Below the pieces are notes generated by a model. It made no database searches. It was not told the DNA's origin and saw nothing but the letters and a program-made list of their open reading frames with translations. 64,000 nt of DNA from Lamellibrachia columna (Eukaryota; Annelida; Polychaeta; Sabellida; Siboglinidae): NCBI GenBank assembly GCA_963662155.1, contig OY759263.1, positions 2,173,595 to 2,237,594 of the forward strand, in the 5' to 3' direction. The position numbers and the translations under genes were made by a program. Numbering within the stretch: the first letter of the stretch is position 1; each line of letters starts with the position of its first letter. This document shows, piece after piece, positions 60,101-61,189 of the stretch.

Positions 60101-61085
60101 AGATGGCAGATTCAGCCAGCAAGGGTCACGAACCCCTGACAAGCAATCCTTGGCGAGAGGATACACAGCCTTATTCCCATCTTGTAGGATGACAGGGGTA
60201 CGCTGGAAGAAATGATTTAATGATTATAAATCATGAAGACAATTCAAGATTTAGTTCATGGTAATGTCTCTGGCAGTGTGAAATGTTGTGCACAGATTTC
60301 TACATTCAGATAATTAACACTTTAAAAACCATCATTTTTTAACATTCTGTTTACATGTATCTATTTATTTCCAAATCTTTGTGAAAAATTAATATCGCCT
60401 TTAGAACCCAGCCATAAATAATAAACATAATTAAACACGAATCAATGTTAGACTCGTATTTCAGCATCATGCCATGAAGTCAGTTTTGTGAAGATTTAGG
60501 TTTGGTGAACAACATCTCCACAATTAGCAGCCTCGTAACATTAGAATCACACTAACACAGTTCCTGAATCACACACTAACACACTTCCTGAATCACACAC
60601 TAACACACATCCTGAATCAAGTATCAAATTTAGTACAAGTGCAAAATGTGTCTTTCTTGACAGAATCTCATGCACGGCACACATCTGCAATGTAACTTCA
60701 ACATTTGTGCCAATTCTTATGATCCAATCGTACATACGCATTTGCATGGCGAGCTCATTTTGAGCATGCCCGACAAACCAGCAGACATCACACAGGTTCG
60801 TTTGCAGGTCTTACACATTTTTGTCACCAGTCTTAGAGGTGTGCGCCACTCACAATTGGCACAAGTTTCAAAATACACCAGAGATAACGTGATGATGGTC
60901 CAATTGGGGTGATTACCCCCATCCACTTACCTCGCCCCCGTTGTGTAGTTGAATGTGCTTGTCACTCCTGCCAATGAAGGCTGTGGCGTCGGTGGGCGAC
61001 AGACTCTCCTGGTCCAACTTACCTGTGCTCAGGTTGTAGACCAGGTATGTGATGCGGGGTCCATTACGAGTGACCAGGTGGATCC
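3314..61085 (-). CDS. UBR5: UBR5/hyd-type HECT E3 ubiquitin ligase, C-terminal ~2,240 residues in 34 exons (5' end outside window)
   Basis: Spliced minus-strand gene. In this family the protein recognises N-degrons through a UBR box, binds PAM2 peptides through an MLLE domain and transfers ubiquitin from a HECT cysteine; it is mainly nuclear. Exons (high to low): 60931-61085, 60011-60202, 59102-59183, 58358-58480, 56278-56607, 55806-56019, 55352-55595, 54875-54966, 51783-51929, 48566-48681, 47105-47231, 46423-46528, 46023-46189, 44989-45166, 44290-44457, 41023-41140, 40601-40735, 38626-38778, 34340-34453, 33094-33341, 31585-31876, 30055-31216, 29045-29191, 28629-28845, 28146-28325, 27411-27480, 17991-18274, 11318-11448, 10402-10635, 9774-10002, 7351-7476, 4786-4930, 3741-3826, 3314-3526. 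They sum to 6,725 nt: two bases of a split codon, then 2,240 codons and a stop. All introns are GT-AG and all junction phases agree. Order and content match human UBR5 throughout, compared from memory. Linkers appear longer than in human. Confidence 0.95.
3741..3826 (-). CDS. UBR5: UBR5 exon 33, HECT domain
   Basis: Encodes [20 protein letters not shown] then NVERQDL, matching human 'FKRWFWSIVEKMSMTERQDL'. Acceptor CCTAG, donor GTCAGTAT. Only 86 nt, so invisible as an open frame. Confidence 0.94.
3832..3975. repeat. ~31-bp minisatellite next to the exon 33 acceptor
   Basis: Four to five imperfect copies of a unit built on 'acatgttacagggggtgaga' followed by 'cgtgtaacaac'. It starts within about 10 bp of the UBR5 exon 33 acceptor. 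The same unit recurs at 4418-4576. Confidence 0.8.
3976..4417. other. Unique, AT-rich intron segment splitting a minisatellite
   Basis: It separates two blocks of the same ~31-bp repeat. It contains a 'ctattacta'-type simple repeat (about 4300-4410) and a perfect 12-bp inverted repeat at 4291-4322. It may be a small inserted element; no coding sequence is seen. Confidence 0.4.
4418..4576. repeat. Second block of the ~31-bp minisatellite
   Basis: Copies of the 'gttacagggggtgagac' unit, same family as 3832-3975 on the other side of a 440-bp unique segment. Confidence 0.75.
4786..4930 (-). CDS. UBR5: UBR5 exon 32, HECT domain
   Basis: Encodes [20 protein letters not shown], then [16 protein letters not shown] and YTSFNDES, matching human 'LLDVLPKNSLEDLTAEDFRL' and 'FTSFNDES'. 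Acceptor GTCACAG, donor GTCTGTAT. Confidence 0.96.
5083..7176 (+). mobile_element. 5'-truncated CR1/jockey-type LINE with catalytic-motif mutation
   Basis: A single frame (5074-6969, 631 codons) encodes a reverse transcriptase: [62 protein letters not shown] and [15 protein letters not shown]. The polymerase motif reads FAND at 6130-6141 instead of F/YADD. About 20 residues expected between HSTSMAL and the FLDLSRAFD block appear to be missing. No endonuclease domain remains. The 3' end has AATAAA at 7159-7164 and a (ttgat)n tail. It lies in the UBR5 intron between exons 31 and 32, antisense to the gene. Not long decayed, but dead. Confidence 0.9.
7351..7476 (-). CDS. UBR5: UBR5 exon 31, HECT N-lobe
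   Basis: 42 codons starting [20 protein letters not shown] and containing [12 protein letters not shown], matching human 'GGQVELIPNGVNIPVTPQN' and '[12 protein letters not shown]'. The donor is GTACTGCA, chosen over a GTGTTC nine bases downstream because only it keeps the frame and the conserved spacing. Confidence 0.95.
7484..7850. repeat. ~72-bp minisatellite beside the exon 31 acceptor
   Basis: Five copies of a unit starting 'caggcaacagtgaac' and containing 'caggtctcaagggcac' and 'gagtatacattaatat'. It begins within 10 bp of the exon 31 acceptor. Confidence 0.9.
7950..9245. repeat. 37-bp minisatellite with 111-bp higher-order structure
   Basis: About 35 copies of a 37-bp unit ('cactgacaggtgtgtact' then 'gaacattctcatgtctgga'). 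Three variants follow one another in order, giving a 111-bp super-repeat over much of the array. Since 37 is not a multiple of three, one open frame reads all three phases; the 144-codon minus frame here is an artefact. Confidence 0.92.
9323..9590. repeat. 20/23-bp minisatellite (aattacaggactga)
   Basis: About 12 copies of 'aattacaggactgatatgac', with or without an extra 'tac'. It lies in the intron between exons 30 and 31. Confidence 0.88.
9774..10002 (-). CDS. UBR5: UBR5 exon 30, HECT N-lobe
   Basis: Encodes [20 protein letters not shown] and [20 protein letters not shown], nearly identical to human over the same block. Acceptor CTTTCAG, donor GTGGGAAT. Confidence 0.97.
10003..10401. other. 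Intron between exons 29 and 30, unique
   Basis: 399 bp of unique AT-rich sequence. No repeat, gene or RNA is recognised; short open frames here have no support. Confidence 0.7.
10402..10635 (-). CDS. UBR5: UBR5 exon 29, HECT N-lobe
   Basis: Encodes an Asp/Ser/Lys-rich linker, then [20 protein letters not shown] and [10 protein letters not shown], matching human 'APLFYQPGKRGFYTPRPGKN' and 'ARLNCFRNIG'. Acceptor CCTGCAG, donor GTATGATA. Confidence 0.96.
10636..11317. other. Intron between exons 28 and 29, unique
   Basis: 682 bp without tandem repeats, one of the longer repeat-free introns in the window. Nothing recognisable. Confidence 0.6.
11318..11448 (-). CDS. UBR5: UBR5 exon 28, MLLE domain core
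   Basis: Encodes [20 protein letters not shown] then [20 protein letters not shown], matching human '[15 protein letters not shown]'. The signature MLLE tetrapeptide is present; in the family this fold binds PAM2 peptides. The acceptor GTCTGCAG is reproduced about 12 times in the adjoining 53-bp array. Donor GTGAGTGA. Confidence 0.96.
11434..12100. repeat. 53-bp minisatellite containing the exon 28 splice acceptor
   Basis: About 12 units of 53 bp; the unit includes 'cttggctgcgaggga' and 'ctgcagacaacaaggagg'. On the gene strand each unit carries a pyrimidine tract, GTCTGCAG and then TCCCT(C/T)GCAGCCAAG. That is the exon 28 acceptor plus its first ~15 exonic bases. The true acceptor is simply the unit closest to the exon. 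Confidence 0.93.
12329..13115. repeat. 24-bp minisatellite, first block (ttctctcttccattatttgtgaac family)
   Basis: About 32 units of 24 bp. The period is a multiple of three, giving spurious frames of up to 278 codons on both strands. It is related to the 'ttctctctattgttacttac' arrays at 15885-16016 and 17510-17930. A LINE is inserted at its right edge. Confidence 0.92.
13128..15850 (+). mobile_element. CR1-type LINE, broken copy with part of the endonuclease
   Basis: It enters inside the endonuclease domain ([17 protein letters not shown], then [14 protein letters not shown]). A stop and frameshift follow near 13489. The second part (13529-14428) holds [10 protein letters not shown] and the start of the RT. 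More breaks occur: a TGA at 14426, a frameshift near 14570, a deletion near 14870 before GVPQG, and another near 15030. The frame then continues (14923-15666) to the 3' end. The motif FADDTKVF survives. The 3' tail repeats 'cttgttaaa'. This is the most complete 5' end of its family here, but it is clearly a pseudogene. Confidence 0.9.
15885..16016. repeat. 24-bp minisatellite, middle block
   Basis: About five to six copies of 'cttacgtacttctctctattg' type units, squeezed between two LINE copies. Same family as 17510-17930 and, more distantly, 12329-13115. Confidence 0.85.
16017..17505 (+). mobile_element. 5'-truncated CR1-type LINE, nearly intact RT
   Basis: It begins abruptly inside the minisatellite at '[18 protein letters not shown]'. 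A TAA replaces the next codon (16074-16076), then a 422-codon frame (16146-17414) encodes [56 protein letters not shown] and FADDTKLF. One codon is missing in [10 protein letters not shown] compared with the copy at 35657-37567. The 3' UTR has 'ttggactctcgataagccaa' and an 'aatcttgttaaatc' tail. Confidence 0.92.
17510..17930. repeat. 24-bp minisatellite, last block
   Basis: About 11 good copies of the 24-bp 'cttacgtacttctctctattg' unit to 17780. Increasingly diverged copies then run to 17930, about 60 bp from exon 27. Confidence 0.88.
17991..18274 (-). CDS. UBR5: UBR5 exon 27, Arg-rich linker and start of MLLE
   Basis: Encodes [20 protein letters not shown], then TLSYDTPPF, and ends [16 protein letters not shown], matching human 'RQALGERLYPRVQAMQP'. 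The last part is the first helix of the MLLE domain. Acceptor GTCGTGCAG, donor GTAAGTGG. Confidence 0.95.
18275..27040. repeat. 59-bp minisatellite, 8.8 kb, about 148 copies
   Basis: One continuous array fills almost the whole intron between UBR5 exons 26 and 27. The 59-bp unit contains 'tgaccaggcatacaagacac', 'agatcttattgactgtatga' and 'ttgtagtacaa'. Variants (catagat/catacat, tagta/ttgta, aagaac/aaggac, 57-bp units lacking 'ac') are arranged in blocks. A 1,355-bp segment is duplicated inside it. The array starts at the exon 27 acceptor. All frames of 90-144 codons in it are artefacts. Confidence 0.96.
27041..27410. other. Intron sequence between the 59-bp array and exon 26
   Basis: 370 bp of unique, T/A-rich sequence with a duplicated 'ttttttaaatagcatt' near 27310-27345. 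No gene is seen. Confidence 0.55.
27411..27480 (-). CDS. UBR5: UBR5 exon 26 (micro-exon)
   Basis: 23 codons plus one base: [20 protein letters not shown] then LQY, matching human 'AFLSNEKLPNLECIQNANKG'. Acceptor ACTAG, donor GTGAGTGA. It is too short for ORF detection. It is separated from the next exon by the 8.8-kb 59-bp array. Confidence 0.92.
27481..28145. other. Intron between exons 25 and 26, unique
   Basis: About 665 bp of AT-rich unique sequence. Near the donor, 'cagtgacctcattacagac' occurs almost twice (28109-28145). Otherwise nothing recognisable. Confidence 0.55.
28146..28325 (-). CDS. UBR5: UBR5 exon 25, start of extended HECT region
   Basis: 60 codons containing [20 protein letters not shown] then [10 protein letters not shown], identical to human over this block apart from single residues. 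In the family this element packs with the HECT N-lobe although the MLLE domain follows it in sequence. Acceptor ATGCCAG, donor GTCTGTAA. Confidence 0.97.
28335..28562. repeat. ~33-bp minisatellite beside the exon 25 acceptor
   Basis: Six to seven copies of 'cataatttctaacatgtgaa' followed by 'gcttggtgtca'. It starts about 10-15 bp from the exon 25 acceptor. Confidence 0.85.
28629..28845 (-). CDS. UBR5: UBR5 exon 24
   Basis: Encodes [20 protein letters not shown] and [20 protein letters not shown], nearly identical to human 'MGMVISHDMLLGRWRL' and '[20 protein letters not shown]'. Acceptor TTTTCAG, donor GTAGGGGG. Confidence 0.97.
29045..29191 (-). CDS. UBR5: UBR5 exon 23, low-complexity linker
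   Basis: Encodes [20 protein letters not shown] and ends TSAAAAAK. It sits where human UBR5 has a variable linker before the 'SHDMLLGRWRL' block. Support comes from exact phase matching on both sides (acceptor TTTCTCAG, donor GTGAGTAG); sequence similarity is weak. Confidence 0.75.
29421..29932. repeat. 30-bp minisatellite (gtactacaggggatgtcatg)
   Basis: About 17 units of 30 bp in two variant blocks. The first five full copies, ending 'atccgttact', are identical; the later ones end 'atcacataat'. The period is a multiple of three, so an open frame runs from it into exon 22. Confidence 0.93.
30055..31216 (-). CDS. UBR5: UBR5 exon 22, the largest exon in the window
   Basis: 1,162 nt. The first half is conserved: [40 protein letters not shown] and [13 protein letters not shown] all have near-identical human counterparts. 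The second half is a Thr/Ala/Pro/Val-rich linker with little similarity to the human linker. Acceptor TTGACAG, donor GTATGGAG. Translation past the donor stays open, so a naive ORF runs to 29685 through an intronic 30-bp repeat; that tail is not coding. Confidence 0.93.
31217..31584. other. Intron between exons 21 and 22, unique
   Basis: 368 bp, AT-rich, without tandem repeat or recognisable element. Confidence 0.6.
31585..31876 (-). CDS. UBR5: UBR5 exon 21
   Basis: Starts [20 protein letters not shown] and continues [13 protein letters not shown], matching human 'EEKLIPTWNWMVSIMDS' and 'TEAQLRYGSAL'. Acceptor TTGTTGCAG, donor GTGGGCAG. Confidence 0.95.
31893..31968. repeat. 15-bp repeat beside the exon 21 acceptor
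   Basis: Five copies of 'agttagagtcagacc' starting about 17 bp from the exon 21 acceptor. Confidence 0.88.
32095..32275. repeat. ~43-bp repeat, four copies
   Basis: Four copies of a unit with 'attggttggtgtcagaatca' and 'ctgcgagtgaactcaggat'. Confidence 0.82.
32468..32600. repeat. 16-bp pyrimidine-rich repeat
   Basis: Eight to nine near-perfect copies of 'cttccctccccactta'. On the gene strand it is purine-rich. Confidence 0.92.
32656..32706. repeat. (TGCG)n simple repeat
   Basis: Alternating purine-pyrimidine run 'gcgcatgcgtgcgtgcgtgc'. It has Z-DNA-forming character. Confidence 0.85.
32988..33082. repeat. ~14-bp 'ccagacaat' repeat beside the exon 20 donor
   Basis: Six copies of 'ctccagacaat' with variable spacers, ending about 12 bp from the exon 20 donor. 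Confidence 0.8.
33094..33341 (-). CDS. UBR5: UBR5 exon 20
   Basis: Encodes [20 protein letters not shown] and [19 protein letters not shown], matching human 'GLIYIDPSNLRRSGTIST' and 'SSLARAYSIVIRQISDLM'. Acceptor ACTTGCAG, donor GTTGGTAG. Confidence 0.94.
33395..33650. repeat. 34-bp minisatellite (gattggttcattgtaaaacc)
   Basis: Seven to eight copies with 'gattggttcattgtaaaacc' and 'atgtgatataaact', about 55 bp from the exon 20 acceptor. Confidence 0.88.
33893..34237. repeat. ~17-bp 'gatatatagctgatgta' repeat plus a 92-bp direct duplication
   Basis: Irregular copies of 'agatatatagctgatgt' to about 34085. Then a 92-bp segment (34053-34144) is repeated head to tail at 34145-34236 with few changes. 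Confidence 0.8.
34340..34453 (-). CDS. UBR5: UBR5 exon 19
   Basis: Encodes [20 protein letters not shown] then a Thr-rich end, matching human 'AQAPRSMQWAVRNTQ'. Acceptor GGTCCAG, donor GTCTGCAT. It contains no usable ATG-initiated open frame and was recognised from the conserved QAP..MQWAVR motif. Confidence 0.9.
34535..35655. repeat. 34-bp minisatellite, left part, interrupted by a solo LTR
   Basis: Copies of 'atgtgcagtcaatctaataa' followed by 'atagtttaggtaat' (34 bp). It continues at 37565-38285 beyond a LINE insertion. The stretch 34717-35090 is an inserted LTR. Confidence 0.93.
34717..35090 (+). mobile_element. Solo LTR (374 bp) with 4-bp target-site duplication
   Basis: It begins TGATATTGGAGGG and ends GGTTATTGCA, so it has canonical TG...CA ends. 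It is flanked by GTCA at 34713-34716 and 35091-35094, and removing it restores an uninterrupted 34-bp repeat unit. An AATAAA lies near the right end (about 35023). No internal retrovirus-like coding region is present, so it is a solo LTR, probably of a Ty3/gypsy-type element judged by size and duplication length. Confidence 0.85.
35657..37567 (-). mobile_element. 5'-truncated CR1-type LINE inserted in the 34-bp array
   Basis: The main frame (37223-35751, 490 codons) encodes a full RT and C-terminal domain: [71 protein letters not shown] and FADDTKLF with both catalytic Asp, ending YLRRAGYK. Upstream, to 37567, the connecting region continues ([20 protein letters not shown]) but is broken at 37224-37260 by a 'ttagttagttag' microsatellite. 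The 3' tail is (aacaagattt)n. The junctions share 'tta' with the array unit. It is same-sense with UBR5 and very similar to the copy at 16017-17505. Confidence 0.94.
37565..38285. repeat. 34-bp minisatellite, right part
   Basis: About 21 copies of the same unit as 34535-35655, mostly the 'aatagcttaggtaat' variant. Confidence 0.93.
38298..38625. repeat. 23-bp minisatellite fused to the exon 18 donor
   Basis: About 14 copies of 'gtgctccacataaagatgtg' plus 'agg'. Its last unit reads straight into the exon 18 donor, which is TGGTATGTGGAGC on the gene strand. The unit has TTTATGTGGAGC at the same place, so it lacks the donor GT. Confidence 0.92.
38626..38778 (-). CDS. UBR5: UBR5 exon 18, acidic linker
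   Basis: Encodes [20 protein letters not shown] and ends [13 protein letters not shown], matching human 'FMLDEPLERTTNSS'. Acceptor TCACCAG, donor GTATGTGG. The donor is contiguous with a 23-bp minisatellite. Confidence 0.9.
38779..39285. other. Intron between exons 17 and 18, unique part
   Basis: About 500 bp of unique AT-rich sequence between the exon 18 acceptor and the 21-bp array. No element is recognised. Confidence 0.55.
39292..40600. repeat. 21-bp minisatellite containing the exon 17 donor
   Basis: About 60 units of 'aagaaacatgaggttaccac' plus one base. On the gene strand each unit has TGGTAACCTCATG or a variant, matching the true exon 17 donor TGGTAAACTCAT at 40600. Because 21 is a multiple of three and most phases lack stops, frames of 340-475 codons occur on both strands. 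They are artefacts. Confidence 0.95.
40601..40735 (-). CDS. UBR5: UBR5 exon 17
   Basis: Encodes [16 protein letters not shown] and then [20 protein letters not shown], very close to human 'GSDMELDLL' and '[20 protein letters not shown]'. Acceptor TGTGTCAG, donor GTAAACTC. The donor is the first unit of the 21-bp minisatellite in the following intron. Confidence 0.95.
41023..41140 (-). CDS. UBR5: UBR5 exon 16, acidic linker
   Basis: Encodes an Asp/Glu/His-rich linker starting [20 protein letters not shown], comparable with the acidic linker of human UBR5. Acceptor TGTGCAG, donor GTAGACTG. The acceptor is repeated six times in the flanking 46-bp array. Confidence 0.88.
41141..41412. repeat. 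46-bp minisatellite containing the exon 16 acceptor
   Basis: Nearly six almost perfect units of 46 bp ('ctgcacaacaaagtacaaca', 'tcttgatttgacatggtctc', 'atcaac'). On the gene strand each boundary reads TTGTGCAG/GTTGA, as at the true exon 16 acceptor. Confidence 0.94.
41618..41938 (-). mobile_element. 3'-end remnant of the CR1-type LINE family
   Basis: It matches the 3' UTR and C-terminal coding end of the copy at 35657-37567 ('ttggcttattgagagtccaa', 'tttttaaacatattca', 'cttcttaacctccttg', 'gttgttaaaccacatt'). It has many substitutions and internal deletions, and is older than the other copies. Confidence 0.85.
42028..44225. repeat. 31-bp minisatellite with telomere-like TTAGGG core
   Basis: About 70 units of 31 bp: 'ggctggttagggggtttgac' then 'cagtattatca'. 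Units differ mainly by 'ggctgg' versus 'ggatgg'. Strongly homogenised. It ends about 65 bp from the exon 15 donor. Confidence 0.95.
44290..44457 (-). CDS. UBR5: UBR5 exon 15
   Basis: 56 whole codons starting [16 protein letters not shown] and ending [12 protein letters not shown], matching human '[17 protein letters not shown]' and 'EEQDDIVSADVEE'. Acceptor TTCCAG, donor GTGAGACC. Confidence 0.94.
44570..44985. other. Intron between exons 14 and 15 with a (GT)n tract
   Basis: Unique sequence with an alternating 'gtgtgtgcgtgtgcgtg' tract at about 44828-44888 (Z-DNA-like). No gene. Confidence 0.65.
44989..45166 (-). CDS. UBR5: UBR5 exon 14
   Basis: Encodes [20 protein letters not shown] and [19 protein letters not shown], matching human '[13 protein letters not shown]' and 'SLIVPVRMGIARPTAPFTL'. 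Acceptor GCTGTCAG, donor GTCAGTGC. Confidence 0.95.
45240..45850. repeat. 46-bp minisatellite (ggtggctggggcagctattc)
   Basis: About 13 units of 46 bp containing 'ggtggctggggcagctattc' and 'catgcttgttttgtatgaa'. About 70 bp from the exon 14 acceptor. Confidence 0.93.
46023..46189 (-). CDS. UBR5: UBR5 exon 13
   Basis: Encodes [17 protein letters not shown] and then [19 protein letters not shown], matching human 'LLDTLLGTLVKELQ' and 'MRFLRSVARVFVILSVEMA'. Acceptor GTCCCAG, donor GTGAGTTA. The frame remains open for 134 nt upstream of this acceptor to a second TTTCAG at 46324, so an extended isoform is possible; the shorter exon fits the family alignment better. Confidence 0.88.
46423..46528 (-). 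CDS. UBR5: UBR5 exon 12
   Basis: Encodes [18 protein letters not shown] then [15 protein letters not shown], matching human 'CFTHCLIVKCTADI'. Acceptor TATTTCAG, donor GTCAGTGG. Confidence 0.92.
46529..46965. other. Intron between exons 11 and 12, unique part
   Basis: About 440 bp without tandem repeats or recognisable element. Confidence 0.55.
46966..47104. repeat. Pyrimidine-rich degenerate repeat beside the exon 11 donor
   Basis: Irregular copies of 'cccctcactccctcccatg'. On the transcript strand this is a run of GGGAGTGAG-like motifs just downstream of the donor GTGAGTGT. G-triplet runs at such positions are known intronic splicing enhancers; that role here is inference. Confidence 0.7.
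47105..47231 (-). CDS. UBR5: UBR5 exon 11
   Basis: Encodes [20 protein letters not shown] then [12 protein letters not shown], matching human 'SDMPDHDLEPPRFAQLALER'. Acceptor GTCTCAG, donor GTGAGTGT. The donor is followed in the transcript by a purine-rich tract. Confidence 0.95.
47340..47830 (+). mobile_element. Fragment of an RTE/CR1-like LINE polyprotein, decayed
   Basis: An 85-codon frame (47347-47604) reads [40 protein letters not shown] and [16 protein letters not shown], then in broken frames [13 protein letters not shown] and WPKEWTQSM. This is the linker ahead of the RT domain in a LINE group common in invertebrates. Stops and frameshifts throughout; inserted antisense to UBR5 between exons 10 and 11. 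Confidence 0.8.
47831..48565. other. Intron between exons 10 and 11, unique part with (AT)n
   Basis: About 730 bp, mostly unique, with a (ta)n microsatellite at 48147-48183. No gene. Confidence 0.65.
48566..48681 (-). CDS. UBR5: UBR5 exon 10
   Basis: Encodes [20 protein letters not shown] then QYRPTRMR, matching human '[20 protein letters not shown]' and 'QYRPPRIR'. Acceptor GTTGCAG, donor GTAGGTGG. Confidence 0.95.
48682..49040. other. Intron between exons 9 and 10, unique part
   Basis: About 360 bp of unique AT-rich sequence between the exon 10 acceptor and the 55-bp array. Confidence 0.6.
49042..50746. repeat. 55-bp minisatellite (gtaagacatccactacacaa)
   Basis: About 31 nearly identical units of 55 bp: 'acattgtaagacatccacta', 'cacaacacgttctctctcac', then 'tataccttcaacttg'. 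Variation is almost limited to 'ttcaact/ttgaact/ttgaacg', which suggests recent expansion or homogenisation. Confidence 0.95.
50950..51555. repeat. 50-bp minisatellite (gagacatggctaccaagaca)
   Basis: About 12 units of 50 bp containing 'gagacatggctaccaagaca' and 'ttgcccaccatgtttag'. Confidence 0.93.
51783..51929 (-). CDS. UBR5: UBR5 exon 9, end of the UBR box
   Basis: Encodes [20 protein letters not shown] and then [17 protein letters not shown], matching human '[17 protein letters not shown]' and 'LLYRLLTATNLVTLPNS'. It completes the zinc-ligand set of the UBR box. Acceptor GCTGTCAG, donor GTGAGGCT. Confidence 0.96.
52168..53052. repeat. 45-bp minisatellite (cccctggtatagacaccagg)
   Basis: About 20 units of 45 bp containing 'cccctggtatagacaccagg' and 'ttgagggggcctactgctg'. 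The period is a multiple of three and open frames of 97-171 codons exist on both strands; I treat them as artefacts. Confidence 0.95.
53053..54714. repeat. 19-23-bp GT-rich minisatellite (gtgtgactgtgatgtaagag)
   Basis: About 78 units of 'gtgtgactgtgatgtaagag' with variable (gt) expansion inside the unit. It follows the 45-bp array directly. Confidence 0.94.
54875..54966 (-). CDS. UBR5: UBR5 exon 8, UBR-box zinc finger core
   Basis: Encodes [20 protein letters not shown] followed by [11 protein letters not shown], nearly identical to human and holding most of the Cys/His zinc ligands. Acceptor TTGCAG, donor GTAAGCCA. The Lys codon is split with exon 9. Confidence 0.96.
54967..55351. other. 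Intron between exons 7 and 8, unique
   Basis: 385 bp of unique AT-rich sequence, no repeat. Together with the next three introns upstream it forms one of the few stretches with little tandem repeat. Confidence 0.6.
55352..55595 (-). CDS. UBR5: UBR5 exon 7, start of the UBR box
   Basis: Starts [20 protein letters not shown] and ends with [18 protein letters not shown], which is identical to human at the first zinc-binding Cys of the UBR-type zinc finger. Acceptor GTACAG, donor GTCAGGTC. UBR boxes bind N-terminal degrons. Confidence 0.96.
55806..56019 (-). CDS. UBR5: UBR5 exon 6
   Basis: Begins [17 protein letters not shown] and ends [20 protein letters not shown] plus LSAR, matching human 'FILKLLCDSVVLQPYLRELL'. 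The acceptor CACCTAG was chosen over a nearby CCCCAG because only CTAG keeps the phase with exon 5. Donor GTCAGTCG. Confidence 0.92.
56278..56607 (-). CDS. UBR5: UBR5 exon 5
   Basis: 109 codons plus split bases. Conserved core [13 protein letters not shown] and [11 protein letters not shown], matching human 'SSRSLRLREMMRR' and 'PSWVPDPPAMD'. Acceptor GTGTTTAG, donor GTAGGCAC. The frame stays open upstream of the acceptor, so an ORF finder would over-extend it to 56719. Confidence 0.92.
56608..57030. other. Intron between exons 4 and 5, unique part
   Basis: About 420 bp of unique sequence between the exon 5 acceptor and a 67-bp repeat. No element is recognised. Confidence 0.55.
57031..57300. 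repeat. ~67-bp repeat, four copies
   Basis: Four copies of a unit with 'gagaccacagacccagatgg' and 'acacccataattccattaa'; the first is slightly shorter. Confidence 0.88.
57378..57520. repeat. ~42-bp repeat (cagtgatgacacaacgacac)
   Basis: Three to four copies of 'acagtgatgacacaacgac' followed by 'actgatgacaaaaca..gcatg'. Confidence 0.8.
57521..58357. repeat. 31-bp minisatellite fused to the exon 4 donor
   Basis: About 27 units of 'gtgtgactgaggccgcagta' plus 'tcacaatgcca', grading into the 'tagaatgcgagcgtgactga' variant. The donor (GTACGGCCTCAGTCAC on the gene strand) is itself the start of a repeat unit. Confidence 0.93.
58358..58480 (-). CDS. UBR5: UBR5 exon 4
   Basis: Encodes [20 protein letters not shown] and then [13 protein letters not shown], matching human 'CDGNRNILHACVSVC'. 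Acceptor CCTGCAG, donor GTACGGCC. The donor is fused to a 31-bp minisatellite that fills the next intron. Confidence 0.9.
58655..59050. repeat. 49-bp minisatellite, about 8 identical copies
   Basis: Copies of a 49-bp unit ('gtgttgataagaggtgtggg', 'aacactagtatgacgtaata', 'acaccaagt') with no difference that I can see. They end about 50 bp from the exon 3 donor. Confidence 0.96.
59102..59183 (-). CDS. UBR5: UBR5 exon 3
   Basis: Starts [20 protein letters not shown], like human 'KQTLMQHILRCDYEACRQYL'. Acceptor TTTCCGCAG, donor GTAAGTGA, 27 codons plus one base. It is too short to appear as an open frame of its own. A 49-bp minisatellite lies about 50 nt beyond the donor. Confidence 0.88.
59322..59925. 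repeat. 40-bp minisatellite with 28-bp deletion variants
   Basis: About 16 units of 'ttgatgttcatctagtacca' plus 'actacaacgcgctagctcgg'. Several units lack 'acaacgcgctag' and are 28 bp long. Confidence 0.92.
60011..60202 (-). CDS. UBR5: UBR5 exon 2
   Basis: 64 whole codons starting [20 protein letters not shown] and containing [17 protein letters not shown], like human 'PIILRDGNGTIYPMAKDC' and 'GIRDPDWLDLPPISSLG'. The acceptor is CTTCCAG and the donor GTAAGATC. No ATG-initiated open frame marks this exon; it was found by translating through the splice signals. Confidence 0.9.
60203..60930. other. Intron between exons 1 and 2, mostly unique
   Basis: About 730 bp, unique except for three copies of 'cacactaacacacttcctga' type near 60549-60620. 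The small open frames on either strand have no recognisable domain. Confidence 0.55.
60931..61085 (-). CDS. UBR5: UBR5 exon 1 of window (mid-protein)
   Basis: Encodes a segment beginning [20 protein letters not shown] and ending HNGGE, matching the human stretch that contains 'YCIFDLATGK'. The acceptor is GTGTGCAG before 61085 and the donor GTAAGTGG after 60931. It enters in phase with two bases of a split codon, so at least one more exon lies upstream, beyond 61085 and probably outside the window. Confidence 0.85.
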
Positions 61086-61189
61086 CTGCACACAGACAGC
61101 AATCTTTAACTTCAGTAAGGGACCATCTCTTGCAGTAAGGGGCCAGCTCAAAACAGTGTATGACACTAAATGAAACCAATGTCATTTAA

